Assembly (NCBI GenBank): GCA_023145615.1
Contig: JAGLDK010000019.1
Location: forward strand, 1-34,382
DNA length: 34,382 nucleotides
Origin: Ichthyobacteriaceae bacterium
GTDB lineage: Bacteria; Bacteroidota; Bacteroidia; Flavobacteriales; JADGDT01
Reading direction: 5' to 3'
The translations under genes and the position numbers were made by a program. Shown one piece after another: positions 16,988 through 25,171 of the stretch. The notes beneath the pieces are model-generated. The model did no database searches. It saw only the letters and a program-made list of their open reading frames with translations, and was not told the DNA's origin. Within the stretch, counting starts at the first letter, position 1, and every line of letters starts with the position of its first letter.

Positions 16988-17347
16988 ATGTTGATAGATA
17001 TATCGGAAGATGACTTAAATATTGGTTGGAATGAAGTCAAAAATTTTCTTTCAGATAAATTTGCTGATGGAGAAAAAGTTGATGTTGAAACCATTTTGTA
17101 TTTAATAGGAGTACAGGAATTAGGAACAGGTAAAAACACATTCGAAAAGGAAGAAAAAGTTGAACTTATGCACATGGCTACTTGTTTATTACTTGAGCCT
17201 TTTGGATATTTTAAACTTCAACAAAAAGATATTGATGGTTGGTTACATTTTAAGCAAATAAAATCGACAGATAACATGAGTGGAGATGATCAATTTAAAA
17301 TGTTAAAAATAGCTACTATTAATTATTTTAAAAATAATGTTTGGTAG
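16988..17347 (+). CDS. Uncharacterised small acidic protein
   Basis: A 119-residue soluble protein that I do not recognise. It has no signal peptide, membrane segment or metal motif. It is predicted to be mostly helical, with an amphipathic middle stretch ETILYLIGVQELG (36-48) and KVELMHMATCLLLEPFGYF (56-74). Asp and Glu are frequent in the N-terminal half. It is divergent from cvpA (223 bp between starts) and lies 132 bp upstream of pheS on the same strand, so it may share transcription with pheS. The conserved-looking composition and ordinary codon use suggest a real gene. Its function cannot be assigned. Confidence 0.7.
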   Translation: MLIDISEDDLNIGWNEVKNFLSDKFADGEKVDVETILYLIGVQELGTGKNTFEKEEKVELMHMATCLLLEPFGYFKLQQKDIDGWLHFKQIKSTDNMSGDDQFKMLKIATINYFKNNVW

Positions 17348-17479
17348 TACATTGTTTAAATAACAGTGTAATTTAATTTAGTAAATAATATTTGTGGTTT
17401 TTGTTTTAATAAATAGTAAGTTTCTTTTTTAAGAAATGAAATGTTGTTATAAAACAAAAAGTAGATAAAAAATAAAACA

Positions 17480-18502
17480 ATGTTAGGAAGAGTTAAAGAA
17501 CTTATTGCTGAAGTAGAAGCTTTTGAAGCTAACGGAACGGCAGGTGTAGAGGAGTTCAGAATAAAATTTCTTGGTAAAAAAGGAATTATGAACGATTTGT
17601 TTAAAGAGTTTAAAAATGTTGAACCAGCATCTAAAAAAGAGTTTGGTCAGCTATTGAACGATCTTAAAACAAAAATTCAAGAAAAAATAGATACTGCTAA
17701 AGACTCTTTAGACGCAACCGAAGATTCGAAAAGTGTTTTTGGAGATTTAACTCGTCCATCTCAGCCATTAAATTTAGGATCTCGACACCCAATTTCGATT
17801 GTACGAAACAGAATTGTAGAGATATTTAATAGAGTTGGATTTACTGTATCGGAAGGTCCGGAAATTGAAGACGATTGGCATAACTTTACAGCATTAAATT
17901 TACCCGAGTATCATCCTGCACGAGATATGCAAGACACGTTTTTTATTCAAACTAATCCAGATGAGTTACTTCGTACACACACATCATCGGTTCAGGTTAG
18001 ATTTATGGAGGAAAATAAGCCGCCTATACGTACAATATCTCCGGGTAGAGTATTCCGTAACGAAGCTATATCGGCACGTGCACACTGTATATTTCATCAA
18101 GTAGAAGGTTTGTATATTGACGAAAATGTTTCGTTTGCCGATTTAAAGCAAATGCTAATGTATTTTTCGAAAGAACTTTTCGGAAAATCTAAAATTCGTT
18201 TACGCCCTTCGTACTTTCCATTTACTGAGCCAAGTGCCGAAGTTGATATTTATTGGGGACTTGAAACAGAAACCGATTATAAAATAACAAAAGGTACTGG
18301 TTGGTTAGAAATTGGAGGTTGTGGTATGGTTGATCCAAATGTGTTAGATAACACAGGTATCGACTCTAAAAAATACAGCGGATTTGCATTTGGTTTCGGA
18401 GTAGAACGTATTGCAATGTTATTATATCAAATTGGAGATATTCGTCATTTTTTCGAAAATGATGTTCGTTTTCTTGAACAGTTTAAAGCTGATTTAAAGT
18501 AA
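17480..18502 (+). CDS. pheS: Phenylalanyl-tRNA synthetase alpha subunit
   Basis: A 340-residue cytosolic enzyme subunit (E. coli PheS 327) that charges tRNA-Phe as an alpha2-beta2 heterotetramer with PheT. An N-terminal coiled-coil arm (1-75) binds tRNA. The class II catalytic core has [14 protein letters not shown] (103-116, motif 1 region), the motif 2 loop [19 protein letters not shown] (189-207) and motif 3 [10 protein letters not shown] (305-314). [10 protein letters not shown] (248-257) is the conserved substrate-pocket segment. The beta subunit gene is not in this window, which is usual in Bacteroidota, where pheS and pheT are often separate. Two unknown genes follow closely on the same strand (27 bp, then an overlap). 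Confidence 0.97.
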   Translation: MLGRVKELIAEVEAFEANGTAGVEEFRIKFLGKKGIMNDLFKEFKNVEPASKKEFGQLLNDLKTKIQEKIDTAKDSLDATEDSKSVFGDLTRPSQPLNLGSRHPISIVRNRIVEIFNRVGFTVSEGPEIEDDWHNFTALNLPEYHPARDMQDTFFIQTNPDELLRTHTSSVQVRFMEENKPPIRTISPGRVFRNEAISARAHCIFHQVEGLYIDENVSFADLKQMLMYFSKELFGKSKIRLRPSYFPFTEPSAEVDIYWGLETETDYKITKGTGWLEIGGCGMVDPNVLDNTGIDSKKYSGFAFGFGVERIAMLLYQIGDIRHFFENDVRFLEQFKADLK

Positions 18503-18529
18503 TTATTCGGGTCATTAACCTTTTGGTTT

Positions 18530-19243
18530 ATGGCCTTTTTTATTAACTCATTTATTATAAACTACCCAAATAGTATGGTGATTGAAGTTGAAAATTTAGT
18601 AGAAAAAGAACAAATTAATGCTCTTAAAGTAGAATTTTATAAAGATAAATCTAATTTCGAAAGACATATAAATCTTTTTGAAACCAATATATCTATAATA
18701 GAAAAATGGTACGATAGTGATAATTCTGATTTGGTTCTTTTAGGGTTTAGACTTGCTATTGTAAAATATATTTTTGCACTTATTAGTACACAGCGTACTA
18801 AACATGCCGAAGAGTATATTTTGTTGCTAGAAAAAAAGTTACGTTCATATAAGCATTCCGAAGCAAAGCAAGAGTTACTTGAGTTGTTTCAGTATTATAA
18901 GGCTCATACTTTTTACTTAAACCATAAATATTATAAATCTAAACAAGCTTATAATCTTTTATTGCAGTGTAAACCCGACAATATTCAGTATATAGATGGT
19001 TGGAGAGATACCGAATTTGAAATTTCGAAAAATACTAGAAATTTTATAATGATTGGTGGAATTATTATTTTTGCAATAAGTCGTTTTCAAATTTACGGCA
19101 CACAATTTACCATGAATAATACAACTTATTTAAGTATGTTGTTTTTTGTTATTGGTTGGTTATACACGCCATTAAAACAGTTACAATTACGATACAAACA
19201 AAAAGGGTATGAAGAAAGATATAGAAATAATAAAGGAAAGTAA
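18530..19243 (+). CDS. Uncharacterised helical protein with two C-terminal membrane segments
   Basis: A 237-residue protein I do not recognise. Residues 16-165 are helical and TPR-like in rhythm (AEEYILLLEKKLRSYKH; KYYKSKQAYNLLLQCKP). Two membrane segments lie near 173-190 (FIMIGGIIIFAISRF) and 200-216 (YLSMLFFVIGWLYTPL), ending in a basic tail (YKQKGYEERYRNNKGK), so the N-terminal part is probably cytosolic. The first ATG is at 18530, 27 bp after pheS. A second ATG at 18575 (Met16) is an equally good start and would drop an odd hydrophobic leader. The 3' end overlaps the next gene by 35 bp in another frame, suggesting translational coupling. Confidence 0.65.
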   Translation: MAFFINSFIINYPNSMVIEVENLVEKEQINALKVEFYKDKSNFERHINLFETNISIIEKWYDSDNSDLVLLGFRLAIVKYIFALISTQRTKHAEEYILLLEKKLRSYKHSEAKQELLELFQYYKAHTFYLNHKYYKSKQAYNLLLQCKPDNIQYIDGWRDTEFEISKNTRNFIMIGGIIIFAISRFQIYGTQFTMNNTTYLSMLFFVIGWLYTPLKQLQLRYKQKGYEERYRNNKGK

Positions 19244-19625
19244 AGTTTATGTAAGTGTTATTCAGGAATGGAATAGCGAGTATGAGTGGCACGATTGGGT
19301 TGCTTATGTAATAAACGATACTGATGTAGAAATTGAGAATGTAATTGTGGTATCGAAAGGAAATGGTACTAAAGATGGAGAAAAGGTAATTACATCAACC
19401 ATGCGTCATGGTATGAAAGCAATTGAAGCAAAAAGTTATGCTAAAGTTGAGCTTATTAATGGCGATGCCATAAATCTTAATAATATATTTAACCTAACTT
19501 ATTTTATGAATAATAAGTTGTTTGATGGTAGATATACTTTTAGAGAAAACACTATAAATAATCGTGCATTAAGAGATATTCCTTGTATTAATATGAAGGG
19601 TATAATGGCATCTAATGTTAGATAA
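19209..19625 (+). CDS. Conserved small protein found next to pheS; function unknown
   Basis: A 138-residue soluble protein. The pattern of an acidic/aromatic N-terminus (VIQEWNSEYEWHDWVAYVINDTD, split here as 18-28 and 29-40), then STMRHGM, AKSYAKVEL and TFRENTINNRALRDIP resembles a Bacteroidota family that I recall being mislabelled phenylalanyl-tRNA synthetase subunit alpha because of its position beside pheS. It has no aminoacyl-tRNA synthetase motif and is mostly beta-strand. Its start lies 35 bp inside the preceding gene. A strong bidirectional terminator (19677-19714) follows, closing the pheS transcription unit. The association with pheS may be only positional. Confidence 0.75.
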   Translation: MKKDIEIIKESKVYVSVIQEWNSEYEWHDWVAYVINDTDVEIENVIVVSKGNGTKDGEKVITSTMRHGMKAIEAKSYAKVELINGDAINLNNIFNLTYFMNNKLFDGRYTFRENTINNRALRDIPCINMKGIMASNVR

Positions 19626-19676
19626 TTTTATGTATTTTTAATTAAAAGGGAACAGGATAAAACTATTTATTAAAAT

Positions 19677-19714
19677 AAAAAACACACTTTAGAAATTTCT
19701 AAAGTGTGTTTTTT
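19677..19714. terminator. Bidirectional intrinsic terminator
   Basis: A fully self-complementary sequence centred at 19695/19696: AACACACTTTAGAAA pairs with its complement, flanked by A-run and T-run. It sits between the plus-strand gene ending at 19625 and the minus-strand Lrp gene ending at 19737, so it serves both. Confidence 0.85.
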
Positions 19715-19736
19715 ATTTTTTGAGCAACAATATACA

Positions 19737-20201
19737 TTATATTTCAATTTGACGACCTATTGTTTGTGTTAGAGAAATAAAAGTTTCGGTACGTGAAACT
19801 CCACTTATTTTTTGAATTTGTTTACTTAAAACAGTCATTAAATGATCGTTATCGTAACAAATTATTTTAACAAATAAAGAATAATTACCAGTTGTGTAAT
19901 GACATTCTAAAACTTCAGGAATTTTCTCAAGTTCTAAAACTATTCTTTCGTTATCCTCTGCTTTATCCAAAAATAATCCTAAAAAAGCTGTAGTTCTATA
20001 ACCAAGTACCTTTGCATTTATATGTAAATGATGTCCTGATAATAATCCTGTTTTTTCAAGTTTACGTAATCGTTGGTGTATTGCTGCTCCCGATACTCCT
20101 ACTTTTCTAGCTATTTCTAAAATAGGCGTTCTAGCATCGCGCATCATTTCTCGCACAATAACTTTATCTATACCGTCCATTTGCAAATCATCTTTTCCCA
20201 T
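19737..20201 (-). CDS. Lrp/AsnC family transcriptional regulator
   Basis: A 154-residue DNA-binding protein. The N-terminal winged helix (about 8-65) has MDGIDKVIVREMMRDART, then IARKVGVSGAAIHQRLRKLEKTG, typical of Lrp. The C-terminal RAM (ligand-binding, octamer-forming) domain spans about 70-154, with VLECHYTTGNYSLFVKI and the closing SRTETFISLTQ. Such proteins sense amino acids and regulate their metabolism or transport. The target here is unknown. It ends at the bidirectional terminator shared with the pheS cluster. Upstream, TATTTTTG at 20225-20232 (minus) is a possible -7 box. The next gene on the same strand ends 119 bp upstream, so it is probably its own unit. Confidence 0.93.
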   Translation of the reverse strand: MGKDDLQMDGIDKVIVREMMRDARTPILEIARKVGVSGAAIHQRLRKLEKTGLLSGHHLHINAKVLGYRTTAFLGLFLDKAEDNERIVLELEKIPEVLECHYTTGNYSLFVKIICYDNDHLMTVLSKQIQKISGVSRTETFISLTQTIGRQIEI

Positions 20202-20224
20202 AGAGCATATTTAATTATTTAATG

Positions 20225-20232
20225 CAAAAATA
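20225..20232 (-). promoter_or_regulatory. Candidate -7 element for the Lrp-type gene
   Basis: TATTTTTG on the minus strand fits TAnnTTTG, 23 bp before the start. No clear -33 box was seen. Confidence 0.35.
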
Positions 20233-20320
20233 CTAAAATAATATCAGTTTATAACTATATGAGGTTTGATATTCGATTAATGTAATTATTTAAGGTTAAA
20301 TAAGTGTTTTTATTGATAAA

Positions 20321-20809
20321 TTATATGTTGCTCTTGATTTCAAGCTCATTTTTAGCCTGATCGAACGATATAATTTCCCCATCTTTCATAGGTATTATGT
20401 CAATTTTTCTAATACCCAATTTTCGCAAATCTTTCTCAGCAAGTTTAGCCTGAATCATGCTTCTAAAATACCCAATATGTAATTTGTAATCATCTCCAAG
20501 CTTTGTAAAAAACTGAGTTTCCTCTAAATTCATTTTAGGGTTTCTAAGCACTCCTATTTGTACTCTATAATATGTACCACGTGGAGTTGTTCCAGTAAGT
20601 TGTAATAATTCGTTTTCATGCTCCTTTTTAATATTGTTTAATTCAACATAAATTTCATCATTTTGCTTGTACAAAGTGTCAATTTTAGTCAGTAAAGAGT
20701 TAATATATTTTTGATCATTATCAAAACCGGCTTTAACCGCATACGGACTTACAGAAGCACAACTACTAATAAATGAAGTTAAAACGAAAAGGTAAATTAG
20801 TTTTTTCAT
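20321..20809 (-). CDS. Lipoprotein with a SPOR-like C-terminal domain
   Basis: A 162-residue lipoprotein. The signal peptide ends in a lipobox FISSC with Cys17 as the lipidation site. Residues 30-70 are likely coiled coil (INSLLTKIDTLYKQNDEIYVELNNI, in two stretches). The C-terminal part (about 78-142) reads like a SPOR domain, which binds denuded peptidoglycan: YYRVQIGVLRNP, then KLHIGYFR-type LHIGYFRSMIQAKLAEKDLR. No Asp follows the Cys (next is Ala), so outer-membrane sorting is possible. A well-formed promoter (20852-20882) precedes it. A role at the septum or in wall attachment is inference from the domain. Confidence 0.8.
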   Translation of the reverse strand: MKKLIYLFVLTSFISSCASVSPYAVKAGFDNDQKYINSLLTKIDTLYKQNDEIYVELNNIKKEHENELLQLTGTTPRGTYYRVQIGVLRNPKMNLEETQFFTKLGDDYKLHIGYFRSMIQAKLAEKDLRKLGIRKIDIIPMKDGEIISFDQAKNELEIKSNI

Positions 20810-20851
20810 GTGTATATATGTAAGTTATTTTATAATATGTTTATTAAAATA

Positions 20852-20882
20852 CAAAGTAACAATTTATGAATGAGACTGCAAA
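20852..20882 (-). promoter_or_regulatory. Bacteroidota-type promoter for the SPOR-like lipoprotein
   Basis: On the minus strand TTTG (20879-20882), 19 bp, then TTACTTTG (20852-20859), 42 bp before the start codon. Same -7 variant as the cvpA promoter. Confidence 0.6.
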
Positions 20883-20952
20883 GGTTAGATAAACGTATAA
20901 TTAATAATATAAACTACTTATTTTCAGGTATTTATATGTCGATTTAAATAAC

Positions 20953-20960
20953 TAACTTTG
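20953..20960 (+). promoter_or_regulatory. Candidate -7 element for the U32 gene, with a long leader
   Basis: TAACTTTG followed by CAC is a typical Bacteroidota -7 box, 212 bp before the U32 start. The leader contains AAAAGAGTA (20974-20982) complementary to TACTCTTTT (21053-21061), with a smaller inner stem ATTAG/CTAAT (21026-21044). Confidence 0.45.
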
Positions 20961-21172
20961 CACGAATTTTTAAAAAAGAGTAAAGGGTTGTTCTAAAAAC
21001 TTAAATTATATTTTTTACATGTATTATTAGTCTTAATGTCTAATATTAAAAATACTCTTTTAGCACTGCTAAATTAAGCTATTTTTCTTTTTTGTATAAC
21101 AAACAAACAGCAAGTAAATATATTTAAACAGTTAAAAATACCCATACTAATCTTACACGAAATATTAAAAAG

Positions 21173-22426
21173 ATGAGAAAAGATAATAAGATAGAATTAA
21201 TGGCTCCTGCTGGTAATTTCGATTCGTTGCAAGCTGCCTTAGATAATGGTGCCGATTCAATATATTTTGGGGTTGAGCAACTTAATATGAGAGCTCGTGC
21301 ATCGGTTAATTTTACTATGGATGATTTAGTTGAAATTGTAGAACGATGCAAGGCTAAAGAAGTTAGATCGTACCTTACATTAAATACTATAATTTTCGAT
21401 CATGATTTAAAGCTAATAAAACTACTTATTGATAATGCTAAATCGGCAGGTATTACAGCAGTAATTGCCATGGATCAATCGGTAATTATGTATGCAAAAG
21501 AAGTTGGTATGGAAGTACATATTTCTACTCAGCTTAATATTACTAATATCGAAACCGTAAAATTCTATTCTCATTTTGCTGATACAATGGTTATGGCGCG
21601 TGAACTAAGTTTGCGTCAGGTAAAAGCTATTGTTGATGGTATTAAAAAAGAAGATGTTAGAGGACCATCGGGTAACTTAATTGAAGTTGAAATATTTGGT
21701 CATGGTGCGTTATGTATGGCAGTATCGGGTAAATGTTATTTAAGTTTACACGCTCAAAACTCGTCGGCAAACCGTGGTGCTTGTAAACAAGAGTGCCGTA
21801 GAGCTTACGAGGTTAAAGATTTAGAAACAGGTAACATACTTAAAATAGATAACGAGTATATTATGTCGCCTAAAGATTTATCGGTAATTAATTTCCTTGA
21901 TGAGTTAATTGATACTGGTGCAATGGTGCTTAAAATAGAAGGTAGAGGAAGAGCTCCCGAATATGTTGCAACCGTTATAAAAACATATCGTAAAGCTATT
22001 GATTCGTATTACGAAGGAAATTACACTCAAGAAAAAGTTGGAGAGTGGATGGATGATTTACGCACTGTATATAATAGAGATTTTTGGGGTGGATATTTAT
22101 ACGGAAAAGAACTTGGAGAATGGTCGGATACTAGCGGAAGTCAGGCAACTCAAAAAAAGACTTACATAGCAAAGGGGCGTCATTATTATCCGAAACCACA
22201 AATAGCTGAGTTTTTAATGGAAGCACACGATATGAAAGTTGGTGATAAGTTATTAATTACCGGACCAACTACTGGTGCTCAAGAATTCGAATTAAAATCG
22301 ATGATGGTTAACGATGCTGTTGCCCAAGAAGCTAAAAGAGGTGATTTAGTTACCTTTCCTTTAGATTTTAAAATTCGTCCTTCTGATAGCTTATATAAAA
22401 TTGAGAAAACGGAATTTGCTAAATAA
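21173..22426 (+). CDS. Peptidase U32 family protein, probably tRNA uridine 5-hydroxylation protein (TrhP/YegQ type)
   Basis: A 417-residue protein labelled U32 peptidase or collagenase-like by family, but characterised members YegQ/TrhP and the Bacillus TrhP pair form 5-hydroxyuridine at position 34 of tRNA, using prephenate and an Fe-S cluster. Seen: the N-terminal ELMAPAGNFDSLQAALDNGA (8-27), the central EIFGHGALCMAVSGKC (173-188) and NRGACKQECRR (200-210). These give four cysteines C181, C188, C204 and C208, arranged as for a 4Fe-4S cluster. A C-terminal beta-barrel (about 330-417) follows. The next gene, 32 bp on, is a one-cluster ferredoxin, which fits an Fe-S-dependent hydroxylation rather than proteolysis. 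The exact product is inferred. Confidence 0.87.
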   Translation: MRKDNKIELMAPAGNFDSLQAALDNGADSIYFGVEQLNMRARASVNFTMDDLVEIVERCKAKEVRSYLTLNTIIFDHDLKLIKLLIDNAKSAGITAVIAMDQSVIMYAKEVGMEVHISTQLNITNIETVKFYSHFADTMVMARELSLRQVKAIVDGIKKEDVRGPSGNLIEVEIFGHGALCMAVSGKCYLSLHAQNSSANRGACKQECRRAYEVKDLETGNILKIDNEYIMSPKDLSVINFLDELIDTGAMVLKIEGRGRAPEYVATVIKTYRKAIDSYYEGNYTQEKVGEWMDDLRTVYNRDFWGGYLYGKELGEWSDTSGSQATQKKTYIAKGRHYYPKPQIAEFLMEAHDMKVGDKLLITGPTTGAQEFELKSMMVNDAVAQEAKRGDLVTFPLDFKIRPSDSLYKIEKTEFAK

Positions 22427-22458
22427 TTTGCAATTAAAAAATCAACTAAACACTTACT

Positions 22459-22689
22459 ATGATAGTAATAACATTTCAGAGAAATAAATGTATTGGATGT
22501 AATTATTGTGTTGAAAACGCACCTAACAATTGGGTTATGTCGTCGATTGATGGAAAAGCTTCGTTATTAGAATCAAAAGAAAAAAAAGGTTTTTATACTC
22601 TAAAAACTTACGATGATGCTATTTACATTGAAAATAAATCGGCTCAAGATAATTGTCCTGCAAAACTTATAACTGTTAAAAAAATATAA
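22459..22689 (+). CDS. Small ferredoxin with one 4Fe-4S cluster
   Basis: A 76-residue electron carrier. C11, C14 and C17 (CIGCNYC) plus C66 in NCPAKLI bind one 4Fe-4S cluster. The second cluster of bacterial two-cluster ferredoxins is absent, and the region between (18-65) is typical of monocluster ferredoxins. It starts 32 bp after the U32 gene on the same strand and has no promoter of its own, so it is probably the electron donor or cluster partner of that protein. A 16-bp inverted repeat and an intrinsic terminator follow (22696-22833). Confidence 0.92.
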   Translation: MIVITFQRNKCIGCNYCVENAPNNWVMSSIDGKASLLESKEKKGFYTLKTYDDAIYIENKSAQDNCPAKLITVKKI

Positions 22690-22695
22690 CCTTAT

Positions 22696-22793
22696 TGGTT
22701 CTCTAACAAATTTAGTGATTTATAGAATCGTTATTATCGTTACAAACGTTATTATCGAATATTAATAATTTTACTTTATTTGTTAGAGAACCA
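22696..22793. repeat. Inverted-repeat element with 16-bp arms
   Basis: TGGTTCTCTAACAAAT (22696-22711) and its exact complement (22778-22793) enclose 66 bp. Inside are two direct copies of CGTTATTATCG (22729-22739, 22747-22757); a third copy occurs at 3982-3992. It may be a small non-autonomous mobile element or a large hairpin in the ferredoxin mRNA. No clear target duplication was found. Confidence 0.5.
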
Positions 22794-22804
22794 TTTTATA
22801 TAAA

Positions 22805-22840
22805 TAGCGGTGTTTTTTTTAAGAATACCGCTACCTATTT
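22805..22840 (+). terminator. Intrinsic terminator after the ferredoxin gene
   Basis: TAGCGGT (22805-22811) and ACCGCTA (22827-22833) pair, followed by CCTATTTTTT. It closes the U32-ferredoxin unit before glnS. Confidence 0.65.
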
Positions 22841-22962
22841 TTTGAAAAACAACAAAGTTGATGGTAACTATAACTAAATCATCAACATCAAATTATTTAA
22901 TTTGCACCTTAAATAGTTGTACATTAATAATTGTACTTTGATAATTGATAACTGACTATAAA

Positions 22963-24663
22963 ATGGACAAGCCTATTAGTAATGAAAATGAAGAAAAAAA
23001 ATCTTTAAATTTCATTGAGCAATTAGTTGAGAAAGAAATAAAAGAAGAAAAGCATAATGGTAAAATCTTAACTCGATTTCCGCCTGAGCCAAATGGATAT
23101 TTACACATAGGACATGCTAAGGCAATTTGTGTAAGTTTTGGTATTGCTAAAAAATATGGAGGAAAAACCAATCTTCGTTTTGATGATACCAACCCTGCTA
23201 AAGAAGAAGCTCGTTATGTTGATGCTATAAAAGAAGACATAAAATGGCTTGGATTTGAATGGGAAGGAGAGCCAAAGTTTACTTCTGATTATTTTGATCA
23301 GCTTTATACTTGGGCTTGCGATCTTATTAAAAAAGATAAGGCTTATATTGATTCTCAGTCGTCGGAAGAAATGGCAAAGCAAAAAGGAACGCCAACAACT
23401 CCAGGAACTCATAGCCCAAACAGAAGTAGAAGTGTAGAGGAAAACCTTGATTTATTCGAAAGAATGAAAAATGGTGAGTTTGAAGAAGGAACTCATGTTT
23501 TAAGAGCCAAAATTGATATGGCTCATTCAAATATGCATATGCGAGATCCTTTAATGTATCGTATTATTAATGCACCACACCACCGTACAGGAGATAAATG
23601 GCATATTTACCCAATGTACGACTGGGCACACGGAGAGTCGGATTATATTGAAGGTATTACAAATTCGTTATGTTCTTTAGAGTTTGAAATACACCGTCCG
23701 TTATACGAATGGTTTGTTGAAAATATAAAATCAGATATGTATCAACCGTTACAATCGGAGTTTGCACGTTTAAATCTAAACTATACAGTTATGAGTAAAC
23801 GTAAACTACTTCAGTTGGTTGAAGAAAACTTAGTTACCGGTTGGGACGATCCACGTATGCCTACAATTTCAGGATTACGAAGAAGAGGATATACACCTAA
23901 ATCAATAATAGATTTTGCTGATACTATTGGTGTAGCAAAACGAAATAATACAATTGATGTAGCGGTTTTAGAAAATTCGGTACGTAATGATTTAAATAAA
24001 ACAGCACCAAGAGTAATGGCTGTTTTAGATCCTATTAAAGTTGTTATTGATAACTTTACTGAAGGAGAAGTTGAGTGGCTTGATGCTGAAAACTCTCAGG
24101 AAGACGAAAGTTTAGGTTTCAGAAAAGTACCTTTTACAAAGGAAATATATATTGAAAGAGAAGATTTTAGAGAGCAAGCAAACAAAAAATTCTTCCGTTT
24201 AAAACTTGATAAAGAAGTACGATTAAAGAATGCGTACATTATTAAGGCAGTAAGCGTTGAAAAAGATGAAGAAGAAAATATTACTGTTATACATGCTACT
24301 TACGATCCTAAATCTAAATCGGGTAGTGGTACTGAAGAGTCGTTACGTAAGGTAAAAGGAACTTTGCATTGGGTGTCGGTATCAGAGTCTGTTGACGCTG
24401 AAATACGTCTTTACGATCGTTTATTTATGAATGAGAACCCTGATGGAGATAAGGAAAAAGACTTTAAAGAGTTTTTAAATCCTGATTCTTTAGAAGTAAT
24501 TACTGCTAAAGTTGAACCATCACTTAAAGAATGTAAATCTCAGGATAGATTTCAATTTCAGAGAATGGGATATTTTGTAGCTGATAACGATTCAACAGCC
24601 AATAAACTTGTATTTAACAAAACGGTTGGATTAAGAGATAGTTGGGCAAAAAAGGATAAGTAA
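22963..24663 (+). CDS. glnS: Glutaminyl-tRNA synthetase
   Basis: A 566-residue class I synthetase that charges tRNA-Gln directly. The HIGH motif lies in PPEPNGYLHIGHAKAI (40-55) and the KMSKS equivalent in VMSKR (276-280). The GlnRS-specific DDTNPAKEE (74-82) and the C-terminal anticodon-binding beta-barrels (about 340-560) are present. Length matches E. coli GlnRS (554). I chose the ATG at 22963; a longer frame opens at TTG 22945 but adds only six residues. GlnRS in Bacteroidota is considered an old transfer from eukaryotes. It is preceded by a terminator and followed by another (24718-24750), so it is probably monocistronic. Confidence 0.97.
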   Translation: MDKPISNENEEKKSLNFIEQLVEKEIKEEKHNGKILTRFPPEPNGYLHIGHAKAICVSFGIAKKYGGKTNLRFDDTNPAKEEARYVDAIKEDIKWLGFEWEGEPKFTSDYFDQLYTWACDLIKKDKAYIDSQSSEEMAKQKGTPTTPGTHSPNRSRSVEENLDLFERMKNGEFEEGTHVLRAKIDMAHSNMHMRDPLMYRIINAPHHRTGDKWHIYPMYDWAHGESDYIEGITNSLCSLEFEIHRPLYEWFVENIKSDMYQPLQSEFARLNLNYTVMSKRKLLQLVEENLVTGWDDPRMPTISGLRRRGYTPKSIIDFADTIGVAKRNNTIDVAVLENSVRNDLNKTAPRVMAVLDPIKVVIDNFTEGEVEWLDAENSQEDESLGFRKVPFTKEIYIEREDFREQANKKFFRLKLDKEVRLKNAYIIKAVSVEKDEEENITVIHATYDPKSKSGSGTEESLRKVKGTLHWVSVSESVDAEIRLYDRLFMNENPDGDKEKDFKEFLNPDSLEVITAKVEPSLKECKSQDRFQFQRMGYFVADNDSTANKLVFNKTVGLRDSWAKKDK

Positions 24664-24717
24664 ATTGTTTTGGTATTCTTGTATATATTACAAAGCCATA
24701 ATTTTATAGATTAAATT

Positions 24718-24750
24718 AAACCACGTTTATATTTTAAACGTGGTTTTTTT
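24718..24750 (+). terminator. Intrinsic terminator after glnS
   Basis: AAACCACGTTTA (24718-24729) and TAAACGTGGTTT (24735-24746) form a 12-bp stem with a 5-nt loop, followed by a T-run. This is a textbook terminator 55 bp after the glnS stop. Confidence 0.9.
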
Positions 24751-24779
24751 TATAACTTTATTATTAAACATAATAAGTT

Positions 24780-25073
24780 ATGAAAAAGTACATTATATTT
24801 TTATTACTGCTAATAGGTATTACATTTTCTTGTGGAACTGTAACTACAAAAATACCAGAAGGCACTCCGCCTGAAACCGCTGAACTTATGAAAAAGCACA
24901 ATCTATCGGTAGATGAAGCAAATGCTGTTATACTTGCTTTCGATAATAAAACAGGACTACAAAACATAAGACTTGATGATATTTCATCGGCTTACAAAAA
25001 AAATATAGGAGGACGTAGATATCTTGTACTTCGTATATCGGGCAGAAACGAAATGATGATAAATTTGGATTAG
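24780..25073 (+). CDS. Small lipoprotein of unknown function
   Basis: A 97-residue protein with a lipoprotein signal: hydrophobic core KYIIFLLLLIGI, then TFSC with Cys18. The mature part is about 80 residues. It has a helical EGTPPETAELMKKHNLSVD (26-44), then VDEANAVILAFDNKTG (43-58) and a closing strand RYLVLRISGR (78-87). I do not recognise the family. It stands alone between the glnS terminator and a convergent bidirectional terminator at 25113-25158. Confidence 0.72.
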   Translation: MKKYIIFLLLLIGITFSCGTVTTKIPEGTPPETAELMKKHNLSVDEANAVILAFDNKTGLQNIRLDDISSAYKKNIGGRRYLVLRISGRNEMMINLD

Positions 25074-25112
25074 AAAAGTATATTGTAATTGTTTATTCAA
25101 GTACAAATTAGG

Positions 25113-25158
25113 CATAAAAAAAGGTCAAACAAATTATACTTGTTGACCTTTTTTTATG
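25113..25158. terminator. Bidirectional intrinsic terminator
   Basis: CATAAAAAAAGGTCAA (25113-25128) pairs exactly with 25143-25158, flanked by A- and T-runs within the stem. It separates the convergent lipoprotein gene and beta-barrel gene. Confidence 0.85.
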
Positions 25159-25171
25159 TTGATATGTATTA

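Noticed and set aside
22945-22962. TTG start for glnS, six codons upstream
   Set aside because: An ATG in frame at 22963 is the ordinary choice, and the extra residues have no family match.
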